Source of the DNA: Plazaster borealis
Lineage: Eukaryota; Echinodermata; Asteroidea; Forcipulatida; Labidiasteridae
Direction of reading: 5' to 3'
Length of the DNA stretch: 64,000 nt
Assembly (NCBI GenBank): GCA_021014325.1
Contig: CM037474.1
Span: 22,438,488-22,502,487 of the forward strand
The notes beneath the pieces are model-generated. The model did no database searches and was not told where the DNA came from. It saw nothing but the letters and a program-made list of their open reading frames with translations. Each line of letters begins with the position of its first letter. Within the stretch, counting starts at the first letter, position 1. The position numbers and the translations under genes are program-made. Of the stretch, positions 21,750 through 34,000 are shown in pieces.

Positions 21750-23029
21750 CCTGATTCTTCAGAAAGTTCCCTGAAAATAAACCAATCTTTCCATGTTCCG
21801 ATGATCAAATTTGAAAATCTCGCCGATTTATATGGAAACTTTGGCCTTAGTTATGTGGAATGCAAGTCTAAATATTATCCCTGATCGATGGACAAAATCT
21901 CCATGATTGCAAGATGCAAATGTTGGCAGCTCTGGTTCGACCTTTTTTCGGATATAAAAGGAAAATGTTCAACTTCTTCTGTTGAGTATGTGAATGAAAT
22001 TGTATGACCCATAAACTCGCTTGCGATTCAGCCTCTTGTTATAAGCCATGTACTACTTTTCATAAGATAATCCGACAAGGAGGTAAAAATAAATGTATTG
22101 TCTGCGTGTAAGGAAAAAAATAGATTTAGAAACAATGAAATTAGCACATAAAATCTTATAAAATGTAACATATTTATTGCAGTAATTTTTTCAAAAGTCC
22201 AGATTACAAATGGGGTGGTGGGAGCATGTTATGCTACTTGCTGATAGGTTATTAAAAAGTCTTATTCGCAAGGCCTTGATCAAGGTATAATAAATAAAGA
22301 ATTATTATAAAGCGCACATATCCTAAACAACAATAGATGAAGGTGCTGGACGAAAGAAGAATCAATAATAAACAAATTTATGGGCTCTTGAACAGTTCAG
22401 TCCTCAACCGTTTTTTTGACTTTCATCATTGAGTCAGACTGACTGACTTCTGTAGGGAGTTTGTTCCATAGGTGGGGACCACTATCGGATGGTGTTATAG
22501 AAGGGGTCGCCCCGCTGTTCCTAGTTTGATTGACTGCATATTGCACCACAGCACTTTGTAAACCAATACATGGTGCTATGTAAAGGAAAAAGGTCTCTAC
22601 TTCAAAACGTAGCTCCGCATACCTTGCAGGAAAATTACTGAGCACTTTGAGACACCCACCGGGTGTGAAAAACGCCACATAAGAACTCAGTATTACTATA
22701 TAATTATTATTATTTAAAATATTTTGGGAAATAGTGAACCTTTTTGCAGCTACAAGAAAATGCATCAAAACATTGTATCGCATACTGCATTTCCTCCATA
22801 CATTGCACTGACGTTACATTACAAGGAGAAGTTAATTTTTGTTGCCGTCTTTTACAAATCACACCAATGTATATAAATTTAAATATTTTTGTATTAATCT
22901 TTTCTCAAGTCTTGTACTTCACAGCACATTCCTGTATTTACAAACAATGTATAAAAAACCATATTATAACTGAATATACCGTTATCTTAAAATTTCGGTT
23001 GGCGTTTCTTGTAAATAAATATTACAGTC
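21750..23029. other. Intergenic, IQUB to IL-17R-like
   Basis: Contains at 22510-22710 the uninterrupted copy of the repeat that hosts the MITE at 10102. No gene recognised otherwise. Confidence 0.45.
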
Positions 23030-23466
23030 TTTAAAAGGTAGGGTCGTAGATTGTTTTTTGTCAGCGTAATGCTGATTTCAGTTATAGGCCACATTATCAA
23101 TAAAGATACAATATAAATCACCAGTGAGAGTTTCAGCTGAGTACAGTGACTACTTGTTTTGAAAACAGCAAAAAACCGCACGCTATTTTCATCAAATGCA
23201 GAAACCATCTACGTTTAGAGAGGTGACGCGGGTACCAACCGCATATCCGGCCGCAGCATTCGCAAACGGACACCACGGTAATATGAATCTCCAACTCGCC
23301 TTGAGATGAGCTTTTGAGATTCAAATTTTCCGCCATACTTTTGTTGGTTTCTTATCAACGGGGGCATTTCAGACGAAATAATTTCGCAGAATGCTTACCA
23401 CTATTATTATGCCTACACTCTCTTTTTTCTCAGGGGTCATTACCAACGTATGACCCTACCTTTAAA
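23030..23466. mobile_element. MITE family B, copy 3
   Basis: TTTAAAAGGTAGGGTCGTAG at the left and ACGTATGACCCTACCTTTAAA at the right (about 20-bp imperfect TIRs). The right TTTAAA is shared with a following TTTAAAGGGTGTGCAC element. Confidence 0.8.
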
Positions 23467-23800
23467 GGGTGTGCACTTTTCGGTAAGATTGAACAAAATA
23501 CATTTTTAAAGTTTTGCCTATGGTGGTCATGGCGGAAAACTTCCCTTGAAATGTTTGCCTGAAATGCCATAGTTTTTGAGAAATGAGTAAAACAACTAGT
23601 TTTGATCGTGCGAGTACAAATCTTAATGGTTGAAAACAAATTTTTGTAAAACTATTTTGTTGTGACTCCAATGACCGATTGAGGTTAAACTTTCACAGGT
23701 TTTTTATTTCATGATTTTTCATTTGTTCACATTACGTGTGGACACTGGTCTTTGACAATAACCAATGTTGTTTACATGCTTTATTTAAAAAGTGGTTTAT
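23461..23800. mobile_element. Composite of TTTAAA-ended repeats
   Basis: Begins TTTAAAGGGTGTGCAC, resembling 19742; from about 23590 it resembles the family at 24257-24632 ('aatgaccgattgaggttaaactttcacagg', 'acactggtctttgacaat'). Fragmentary. Confidence 0.5.
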
Positions 23801-24256
23801 GTAAACATTATTGGTGACCTAGATTTTATAAATATCTTCTCTAGAGATTCTTCCTCGTAAATAGACATTTGGGTTTCTCGCATGACATTCACTTTCTCCC
23901 CCAAATGGCAAGTGTTTGAAATACATTGTAATAATTACTTGTGGTAAATATGACAATTCTAATTTGTATCATAAACGATTTACATTAAAAACACTTTTAT
24001 TCTACCTACCTTAACTGTCAATTGAAGTTTAAAGATTTGTTAAAATATTGCCATAATACAGTAAGGAGTTCTTCTAGATTTAGTGAAACACTTTCCTCTG
24101 AAAGCCAGTTTAAAGAGGAAAGCATGTCCAAGTAACCCCACAAATCAAGAAGGAAGTTGCAAGGCAAAGATGCAGCATTCAGGGTCAAGGTTTATTATTT
24201 GAATTAAACACACAACCCGTTTACGTTGATAACTCGGCAGGATCCTTACGCCAGGA

Positions 24257-24632
24257 CGTTAAAGATATCGTACACGTTTGGTAATTACACAAAATATATA
24301 TTAGCATAAAAAATGACTTGGTAACGAGCAACAGAGAGCTGTTGATAGTATAAAACATTAGGAAACGACTCCCTCTGAAGTAACGTAGTTTTTGAGAAAG
24401 AGGTAATTTCTCACTAAAATAATAAAAACTTCTTGCAAGAAGTTAAGTTATTCCTATCTGAAAGCACACAAATTTGTACAACAAGGGTGTTTTTTCTTTC
24501 ATCATTTTCTTGCAACTTCGATGACCAATTGAGCCCAAATTTTCACAGGCTTGTTATTTTATGCATATGTTGGGATACACCAAGTGAGAACACCGGTCTT
24601 TGACAATTACCAAACGTGTACGATGCCTTTAA
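24257..24632. mobile_element. MITE family C (CACGTTTGGTAATT ends)
   Basis: TTAAAGATATCGTACACG...TTTGGTAATT at the left; AATTACCAAACGTGTACGAT, then GCCTTTAA at the right. About 375 bp. A half copy in opposite orientation is at 41727-41975 and a remnant at 40300-40535. Confidence 0.8.
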
Positions 24633-25043
24633 GCCGAGGGTGCTTGATTGTTGGTAAAGTGCAGACCGGACACAAAAGTGCTACCATAAACAAAACTTGA
24701 AGAACTGAAAGTGCTGAAGACATGGACAACTGGAACTCAATTGGTGCGGGAACTAGACACCGACTCGTCGCCTGATGGCCTCTAAAGTTTATAGCCTGCC
24801 CGATATGGGGCAGAGGGTCCCCCCAACCCAATGTTCCCATACTATCAAAACACACTATTTTCCTCTTGTATAGAAACCCCCCTAAAATCCTCAAAAGAAT
24901 TCCTGAGATTCCAAGCACGCAATGAATACACAATAGGGGGGTACACCATGCCCCATATCGAGCACCAATTGCTAAAGTTGGGGCGCTTATGGTTTGCTGG
25001 GTCCTTCATCTCAGTTAACTTGACTGGAAATAAAAGAGTGGCG
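24633..25043. other. Intergenic, nothing recognised
   Basis: No gene. C-rich stretches (accccccta) and a piece sharing 'atggggca' motifs with other repeat edges only. Confidence 0.4.
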
Positions 25044-25424
25044 ATGGGTATACGTCTGGTAATTGGAACCCAGTGTTTGTTTAAATCCTACATAGTTGTA
25101 GATACCATAAAACTAACCTGTGAACATTTTATTTCAAAAGGTGGTAGCGTTTTTGAGATATTGCCGAAAATCTGGACCGGTTATTTCCACGCAGGAAGAA
25201 AAATCTGCAATTGGAATACATAAGCTGAGAAACCTTTCTGACAGAAAAGCTTCTCAGATTCAAATTGTTTGGATAAAAACTTATATCTTTTTCCATAACC
25301 ACATTACTACAAAGTGAAATGTTTCTCAAACTATCAGAAGCTGCTGTACTTCTTACCAAGTAATTTTGTATTGCCATTAATGTTATGAGTAATTACCAAA
25401 CGTATACAGACAGACCCTTTTAAA
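25044..25424. mobile_element. MITE family A, copy 4
   Basis: The left end 'gggtatacgtctggtaattg' and right end 'caaacgtatacagacagaccc + ttttaa' are inverted; the core is as in 17383-17769. Confidence 0.8.
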
Positions 25425-27949
25425 GACATGTGAATTATCATGATTATTCACATAGGTATTTCCTTCCGTGTGCATCTCTCATGTAGCATGTTTTCTGTTT
25501 TCAGTTAAAATTATTCTTCATTTTGCACAATAATAATTTGACGGCCTATATTTATAGTTACCTATGCAGGCCGAGCTCGTAGGAGTCTGTCGAGGTTTGC
25601 TGGTCCAAACAGACTACAGATTGAACACTTCTTATGCATTGCAGTTGGCTGGATTCAGACTACCGGTCAGCCAGGCTGCGCACGTGCAGTCAGGCCACCG
25701 GTCACGCCCGATTGGTTTATTGAGTAACAAAACAGCAACACTTGCATTAACACTAACAACAGACCCCTTGCATTGGCCGCCATCATCGTTGATGCATGAA
25801 ACGTGCGCGCGTGAAAAAGGCTATCATTGGCTGAGAGTGCGCAGCGCGTACACGCGCACACCTTTCCATTGTTTGTCAGCAAAGATGGCGGTCAATGACG
25901 TCACGTGCAATCCATCTATAGCAACAGTCGTTACACTGCACCAAGGACCACATAAAGAGTTCGAACCTCACGGGCAGTAACAATAAAGATCAAGGGGCCG
26001 CACGAACCCTCTTGTGTGGGTTGTGCAACGCCGCATTTTACACTGGTAAACAACTGCAACTTATTTGGGCCACGCGTTGAAGAATGCCGGTCATATTTTC
26101 TGACGTCATTTCGCTGCAAAATTTTCCACAATAATGGAGTACATATTTCGCCTCAAGTAAGACTCCATTGTATATATGCGCAGTCGATAACCTCCACCAT
26201 GTGGTTCATAAAGACGCATGCATTCGCGAAGATTGTTTATGAAAGCTATCTATCAATGTTTTGTTTTTGAAAATCAACAAAAGTTCCGGAAATGTACACA
26301 CAAATCTTCACAATTCACGCGAGAATTATGACAATATTGTTTTACGTGCGGCTAGTCCAAACGCCCAAAACAATCAGGTACGACAGAGACAAGTGGAAAG
26401 ACAGAACAAAAAGATAGTTAGCACCAGCAATTATAATTCATAACAAATAATTAAATACAAGAATCAATTTTACACGCAAAACCCCCCAGTAAACTAAGCA
26501 ATATAATTACATGGGGGAAATTAATACAATGCAAAATTAAAGACCATAATATGCGGATGAGAGATGACTGGGTTGCACTGGCAGTCGTCTCCACAAGTTA
26601 ATACTTAAATTATAGTGCCCGCTGCAAGTAACAATAATAATTTAAGAAAACAATGTTACAGTAATGACCACTGCATTAATCAAACAATAAACATTTTATA
26701 TACAACATTCCACGCATGCTAGAATATGCCATACCACATTCCATGCATTTATAACGTAATATACCACAGACATTAGTCAGGTGTACCAATGTAATCAATG
26801 AAAATAAAACAGCAGGTGAGTTTAAATGGGGTAGGAGGAATCCCATCTGTAACAATTGTTAAAATTACATAAATACAATTTTAATGGATTTTTGGGGTCG
26901 ACAAATTATTGTGTGTCTGTGGCAGGGAGTGAAGTTTGTCTTTTTGACCATGTTAATCGATAATGTGGCCAGCTGTAGTCAACTCCAAACCACGATTCCA
27001 AACATTTGAAGACTGGCAATTATTTCCCTGCCACGCTTTCATTCAACTGAACTACCGGTACTGGCTTGGGGTTCTGTGCTCGCCGATTACCCAAATACAC
27101 TGTGCCGCTGCACTAAGGACATTTTGGCTGACCGGAATGTGGATATGTTTGTGTCAGCAGTCACAAAATGACTGTAATGTACGGTAATTGCAGTTGTGAT
27201 AATTGTTTCCTCTGAAGTAAGAAAGTTGCAACTCCTTCCGTGGTCCTTTCTCTCTATGATACATATTTATGAAAAAACACCCAAAACCTTATGATAACAA
27301 GATTTGAAAAAAATGCACATACAATGTTTCAGCCCATAACCTCATGCCATGGTAATTGTAACATAACAAAGTCAATATCCGAGTCCCATAGTTCATTCTC
27401 ATCTCCAAGTACAATATGTTTTATATTCTTTAAACTGCACATACACCACCTTCTCGTATATTTAACTTTTTTCTTTCAAGTTGGTCAAAATATTAACCTT
27501 TTTTAACATTTATATAAATTTACTAATTCGATAATCTCACTTACCTCAAACATTTTGTATTAATAATTGTATTAGAAATAATTCAATTGTTAAAGCTATT
27601 TACACACAAAAAGACAAATTATTTATACAATTTGCCAGAAGAAAACTTTGTTGTTTGCTCAAAGAGTACAAACTAGAACATGTTAAAAGTGAGTAATCTG
27701 CAACACATTGCTAGAAGTATAAAAATATAGAATTCTGGATGTAAAAATAAACCCAAATACCATGCCCGACATTTGGCAGAGTGTGCCCCCCCATAATGTT
27801 AAAGGCACTGGCAGTGGTATTTTGTCAAAATAAAGCTTTTTCGTTAATATATACATTGTTATCAGTGGAATGTGAATAAATACATAACTAAGGTTAAAAA
27901 ATTGTGTTTTTATTTTAATAAAATTTTTAAAAATAGCCCCCCGTTTACA
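25425..27949. other. Intergenic AT-rich stretch
   Basis: 25560-26060 is CpG-richer (acgcgcac, gacgtcacgtg) and may be an old element with a 'ccttgcattggccgccatcat' block. 26060-27949 is AT-rich. No gene-like pattern on either strand. Confidence 0.4.
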
Positions 27950-28254
27950 TGGCGCTGTTCGTGACGTCAATCGAGGCGCGGGATATTTGAAGAGAAATGT
28001 GTAGTCTGGCCCTTTACATTACGTCTGGGTACCTGATCAGTATGATGTGTTTTCGTATTCGGACGTCACCCAATACAATCCTATGACAGTGTACAGTCGA
28101 CGTCTATACGAGGTTTTTCACCGGTCCCGAACTGTCCCATGCGCGTTTCTACGTCTTAAAAAACGGAAGATACGAGCACGGTCATAACGAGAACACGGAT
28201 AATACGAGGAATTTTAGCGGCCCGTGATGACAAATCGGATCGGCGTGCCGCGGC

Positions 28255-28461
28255 GCGGCATGCAGCTCAAGTCGATCCGAACACCAGAAACATGTTTGCT
28301 GAAAACGACGTCGGACCGGACCACTTTGCTCTCGTTAGCCTGACTTTCGATGCCCGTAACTGCCTATATTTGGGATCTGCAGGAAACAAATGCTAGCGGA
28401 CCCCATCTTTAGTCGTTTTGCTGCATTTGCTGCATCCAGCAGCAATACACCTGGTCGGCAT
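28255..28461 (-). pseudogene. THAP-domain relic
   Basis: The reverse strand from 28461 reads MPTRCIAAGCSKCSKTTKDG, an in-frame TAG, then HLFPADPKYRQLRASKVR and TRAKWSGPTSFS. This order (MPxxC...C, FP, W, GP.S) is the N-terminal C2CH zinc-finger pattern of THAP domains. The stop and loss of the distal Cys/His part suggest a decayed fragment. THAP domains occur in host regulators and in P-type transposases; the source cannot be decided. It lies in a CpG-richer stretch (27950-28620). Confidence 0.6.
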
Positions 28462-28748
28462 TGCCGGAAAAATGCACGAAAAATCCCTTTTTTTGGATAA
28501 CCAAACGAAACGTACAAGCTCACTACTTGCACGTAAATGCAGGCAAGTTCGAGGGGGTCGATGTTCGATCGCGGCGAAGTCTGCCTCGATTGACGTCACA
28601 AAAAGCGATGGGCGGAGTCACCCCCAAACAACTTTACGTATTTTTTTTAAACATATAAATCGTGACAAACAATTACTCAACAAATTGTTTTATTGTTAGT
28701 ATGCATATACTCTAATGTAAAAAAAAAAAAAACTATTTCCAGGTGACT

Positions 28749-29130
28749 TTAAAGGGACACGTTGCCTTGGATCGGGCGAGTTGGTCTACAAAAAGCGTTT
28801 GTAACCGTTTGTTATCAACTAAATATGGTTAGAAAGACGTTATAAAAGTAGAATACAATGATCCACACAAATATGCCTCGAAATTGCGTGGTTTTCCTTT
28901 TACATCGTGAACAAACACGGTCGGCCATTTCAAATTTTGGACTCCACAAAATGGCCGACCGTGTTAGTTCGCAAGTAAAAGGAAAACCACGCAATTGCGA
29001 GCCATATGTGTGTGGATCATTGTATTCTACTTTTATAACGTCTTTCTAACCATATTCATTTTATAACAAACGGTTACAAACGCTTTTTTTTAGACCAACT
29101 CGTCCGATCCAAGGCAACGTGTCCCTTTAA
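28749..29130. mobile_element. Foldback MITE, near-perfect long palindrome
   Basis: About 382 bp. The left arm TTAAAGGGACACGTTGCCTT is mirrored by the right AAGGCAACGTGTCCCTTTAA. Pairing continues for about 180 bp (gtggttttccttttac / gtaaaaggaaaaccac; acacggtcggccattt / aaaatggccgaccgtgt) around a loop of roughly 20 nt. A single arm is at 54055-54240 and a diverged copy at 31696-32065. Confidence 0.88.
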
Positions 29131-29480
29131 CAAACACACTCTTTTTCTCTTGTGCAGAAGTACCCACCACACTGTCACAATATCCCCGAATTTGAAGTAC
29201 CAAAAACTGGACCTAACCTTCGGTAGTTTTATTCACACACACGCGCGCACACACACGTTTGTGAATCCCGTAAATCGAGGACTTCTCTTTGTTCTCCCAT
29301 TGTGGAAAACTCTCAATCACCTGAGGAAAAAAACCCTGGTAAACACAAAGCTGCATTAACCCGATGGGTTTACAAGACCGGCCCTAGGGCCCTATCATTG
29401 AGTGCAGAGAAGCTGACCACACCATTGGTCACTGCTACAAATGCTTATTAACTGCGTGATGCCATCGAACTGCATAGTCC
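29131..29480. other. Intergenic / IL-17R-like 3' flank
   Basis: 29158-29212 shares 'cccgaatttgaagtaccaaaaa' with 61050-61082, a dispersed repeat edge. A TTTATT (minus-strand AATAAA) at 29228-29233 is a possible polyadenylation signal for the receptor gene, 0.8 kb beyond its stop. Confidence 0.35.
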
Positions 29481-29883
29481 ACAGTCCGTTTTTAATTAAT
29501 TAATCAGTACTCCGCCATTTTTTTTCTTCTTTTATCTAACAAATTCCACATGCCCCATCTACACCTAGCCAAATAGCATGGTAAATGTCTTGTTACCATC
29601 CGGGGTCTTTTTTACCCAAAAAATCCATCAATGACCAGCTGTCCCGGAATTCCCCTAGGAATTGCACAGCAGTTGCTTGACCTTGGGGTCAATAGCCACT
29701 AATGGGTGAAATGAATCATGGTTTCCAGATGGCTTTTTCTGTATACTTGTACAATGGCTGTAAGCAGTGACCTGTTTTTTGTTTAGATGAATTGAGTAGG
29801 GTCCATATCTAATGGTTTGGGCCATTTGAAATTGATTGGGTTCTTCACAAAAATTAATTACATGCTAATTAAAAACGGACTGT
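29481..29883. mobile_element. MITE with ACAGTCCGTTTTTAATTA ends
   Basis: Perfect 18-bp inverted ends ACAGTCCGTTTTTAATTA / TAATTAAAAACGGACTGT. 403 bp, no ORF. It lies 171 bp beyond the stop codon of the receptor gene, probably within its 3' UTR. Confidence 0.85.
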
Positions 29884-30054
29884 AGCCTACTGACCGATGG
29901 CCGCACGGTGTGATTTGTTTTTGATGGTGTCACGCAGGGTTAATACTACCCCACAGACCTTGCGAACTACACCATTAATGCAACACTGCGTTGAGAAATG
30001 GAAAACGACCATTTGATGCTTTATAGATGCGAAAAGAAGAAGCATATTTTTTAA

Positions 30055-31070
30055 TTAGACTTGAGAATCTAACTGATCCAATGGAATGCTATGATAAAGT
30101 TCATCCCGCTGTGAACAAGGGAACTCAGCAGGTAGACAGCTTGATGCCATCAGCACATGAGGATACAACGACATACCTATTGCAGTGTTTGGGATCTGTC
30201 TTAAGGACTCCTCAAATTCAAGACTGTCCTGCCCACTGGATGTCATACCGGTATCTTCCTGGAAGAACCCTTGAGGGACTCTAGGTTCGTCGACACTGTG
30301 GCTGTGTAAATAAGCTCCGCTATCATGATCGCTTGCACCTGGGTACCCAACATCTCCCGTAGTTGATAGGCTAGATTTCTTCCATTTATTTTCATTGTCG
30401 TACCAGTTTCGGTCCGACCTGACCAGCTCTCTCATAGCTTTGATGGCTTCGTGTAACGACTTGCCCATTTCCAATTGGGCGTAGTTGGACCCGCGTAGCT
30501 CCTCAACCCCAAGGCTTGAATGAATGCTTTCTTTGGCCTCACCGTGGATGCGCAGGTAGAGTTCCTCCATAGACTTCATTAGGTTGTACTTCCCAAAGTG
30601 TTTAAAAGGGACGGGTATCCCGTTCTCGTTGGAGTAATCAAAGTACGCAACGACAAACTTATCGCAGGCGTTATCGCGGTTGAAGTAATCTTCCAGCGGT
30701 ACCAGCGCCTTGACAAATGTATCGCCGTACACGCCAACTGACTCCATGGGGATTTTCTCTTGTTTGGCTTTGGCTGTGTATTTATGTCCAGTCCCCTTTG
30801 AACATATCAACAACACAATGTCGGCTTCTTCAATCTGATTGGTCAGCCACATTTGAACGGTCGGACCAATGGTCTTCTCCCATTCCATCAGGGAGACGTC
30901 GCACTGGCAGTGCGTCTGGAGGAATCGGCAGAAGCTTAATACAACTTCACGGTGTAGGGGGTGATCGCCTGAGTAGATTGGTAGCAGGCGCACCCTCTTA
31001 AAAACACTTCCGAATTCTTGTAACTCAATAGCAGTTGCTAGTGGTGGTAACGACGTAGTGGTAGTGTTCA
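30055..31070 (-). CDS. IL-17R-like exon 14 (SEFIR domain and tail)
   Basis: 1016 nt including the TAA stop at 30057-30055. The whole SEFIR domain is one exon: VRLLPIYSGDHPLHREVV, FLQTHCQCDVSLMEWEK, EEADIVLLICSKGTGHKY, CDKFVVAYFDYSNENGIP. The last 130 residues are Ser/Glu-rich without a recognised domain. A PAEFPC stretch only partly resembles a TRAF6-binding PxExx-acidic/aromatic site. Confidence 0.93.
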
Positions 31071-34000
31071 CTGAAATAGAACAAAAGAAGGCTCTCTTAG
31101 GAAGAAAGTCTTATACTTATATGTATTTCATTTCTATGGCAGATAAAAGTTACAATAATGCACAGATACAACAAGAGCACTTAAGAAGGAAATAGAACTA
31201 GCTAGAGCCCGAAGGATTGCCTAAAAGAAACAAAAGTTCCACTGTATAGAGGCTCTCCTCTCCAGCTGGTTTAAAAAAAGAACAAACATTAATTTGAGAG
31301 AAAAAATAACTTAAATAAATTTGCAAATACGCATATTATAGGCACACATATTTATAAGACTGATAAAACATTAATGATTAAAATCTTTTAAAATGGGATG
31401 ATTATAGGAAGTACATTGATCAACACATAGAAAACAAGTGAGATACAAATCTCTTATAGATCTCTTTTGCTGTACTTTGATGATTTATTTAATTATTTAA
31501 CCCCCCCCCCCCCATTTCTCTGGTAGGGCTTTGTCAAGGGCGTTGCAACGGCATTTTTAAGCCAATGGCATTAATTGTGATTTTTTTGTGACGGGGGAGA
31601 GATACTGAAGCCTGTTTGCCGACTCGCGGACAGTCAGTGTTCTTTCTGTACTGTTCTAAGAAAGACTAGCATGCAGCATGCAACCCAACTTTATATAAAA
31701 GGGCACATTGCCTTCAAATCTCTCAAAATGTTGCTGTTGTTGCTGGAAGTACTCATTGTCCTTTTTATGAGTTGTTCATACACAAAAACACCTAAAGTGT
31801 GTTGTAATTTGTAATTATTTGCCTCTGGAAATACAACCACTGCAGCGAAACATACGGTTCGCATTTTGTGGAATCTAAAATTCGGTTCTACAAAGTAGCA
31901 GACCGTGTTCTGTCATCAAATTACACAAACACCACACAATTTTGGGATATTTATGTGAATCAACTATATTCAACTTTTTAAAATATATTTCAAACCATAT
32001 TTAGTTCATAGCAAACGCTTATTAAAGACCAAAGAGCCCAAATCCGAAGGCACTGTGCGCCTTTAATAATGTCTGCAAACTAGACTGCTTTTCAGTAATT
32101 CTGGCGACTAAAACTTTGTTCCCCTTTAATTAAAAGGGAAACAAATAAGAAGAAAAAAATTTTAAGGGGAAGTTCATGGCCACGTTCAAGTTCTACTGCA
32201 TCTGACTCAAGTTTCGAGTGAATCATCGGAGTGTGGGTTCGATTCCCGGTCATGACACTTGTGTCATTGAACAAGGCACTTAACCATAATTGCTTCTCTT
32301 AACCCAGGAGTATAAATGGGAACCCGAGAGGGCTGATGAGACTCTAAAACACCATGGCTTCACCTCAAGACTGCAGAGGGTGTATCGAGAATATTTTTTT
32401 AAACACTTTTCTTTTGGTAATTTCATTTCATAAATGTTACTTTCTTGGTGACAGTTAATACAAAATGAATTTTCAAGATTGGACTCACCCTCAATCTTGT
32501 CTTGGCGTCGCCGTATATATCTGCAATATGAAAACACTGACAACAGCAGCAGCATGCAACTTGCCGCTGTTACAGTAACTGCTATCACAATCCATCTGTC
32601 ACCAGACTTCAAATACTTTTCTGATGAATCAAAATGACAAATGAAAACAAAATTTAATATATTCTATCTGGTGGGGAGGGGGGATTCTAATAGAGAGATA
32701 CTTATTAATTTTGAGTATAATCTTGGCTGATTATCTGTTGTTAATAAAATCACAAGAAGGCCTACTGTGGATCATCATCTGTTATTATGTACTGTTGTAC
32801 ACTGTATACACGTACCCTGTGGTACCCTACTCAATGATACAGTACATGTTGATTTGTGGATTTGTACAATTGTGTCTTAATAAAAAGTAGCAATCGGAGA
32901 AAACGTCGTTTAAAGTTGAACGTTTTTTTAAATCAAGCTTTCGTACAAATTCCGTGGTATTTTCAACTAGTTTTCTTACAGTGGGGACTTGATGCTTTGA
33001 ACTTCAAATATACGGTGCCTTTTGTCCTAAATTAATAAGCAATAAAAGTAAGAAATGTTTGTGCCAGTTCGTAGCGACGAAAATGTACACAACCAGGCAT
33101 TTTCAGTCGCCACGAACTGACACCATTAAATAATGCGTGTGTGTCAGTTCGTGAAAATGTAGGTCACGCGAGCGCTACACGTTGGTGTCAGTTCGTGGAA
33201 ACGTTTTTTTCACTTTTGAGGTTTGTGCGAGGTTTGGGCGACGAAAAGTGTAGTTTACACTACGCTGTCTTGATGCATGCATAACATACACATGTGGTTG
33301 TTTCAACATCAATGTCTAACTATTAATGAAAGAGGACTATACCAAATCCAAAATTATTAGACTACAGAAATTTAACGGGTCCCTCAAAACATGAAATTTG
33401 ATGGAACTGTAGCGTGTTCTAACTGGGTTCTTGTTTTAACCTGTTACCAAACGCCTCCAGGAAACACAACGGCAATCAGATAACTTCATTTCACAAGACT
33501 TTACTCAACATCAAAAACACGTCCAATCGGGACAACATTAGCTTAGCGAACTTCCAACAACAAAACATACACGTAGAAAAGGGCGCCAAAACAACGAACG
33601 AATCCTGCCAGCGCACCTGGATAATCTCTTATCTTACACAATTTGTTACACATTGTTATACATTGATTACATCAGTCAATGCGAGTGGCAATTTGTCCAA
33701 TCACTGTACAGTTCACACAAAGTTCAGTCCAGCTGCCGTGGGAGCATTGTCCTTCCACGATAGCATTGTCCTCCGATCCGACGGGGTAGCCTACTCCAGC
33801 TCCCTCCTGACATTGAACCATTCTCCTGAATAGTTGGACAACTTTCTTGTAGAATTGTTTTATTTAAACAGGGGTGTCCACAGGGAATGTTGATTAACTT
33901 CGATCCTTGTCCCACATAGCCAAACTATATGGTTACTCGAATCAAGCGAAAATCAAACAAAGCGAAAATCAAACAACATTTGAGGGTGCTCTTCATGTGG

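Noticed and set aside
30717..31001. Plus-strand ORF opposite the SEFIR exon
   Set aside because: Antisense shadow of a long coding exon with no recognisable domain.
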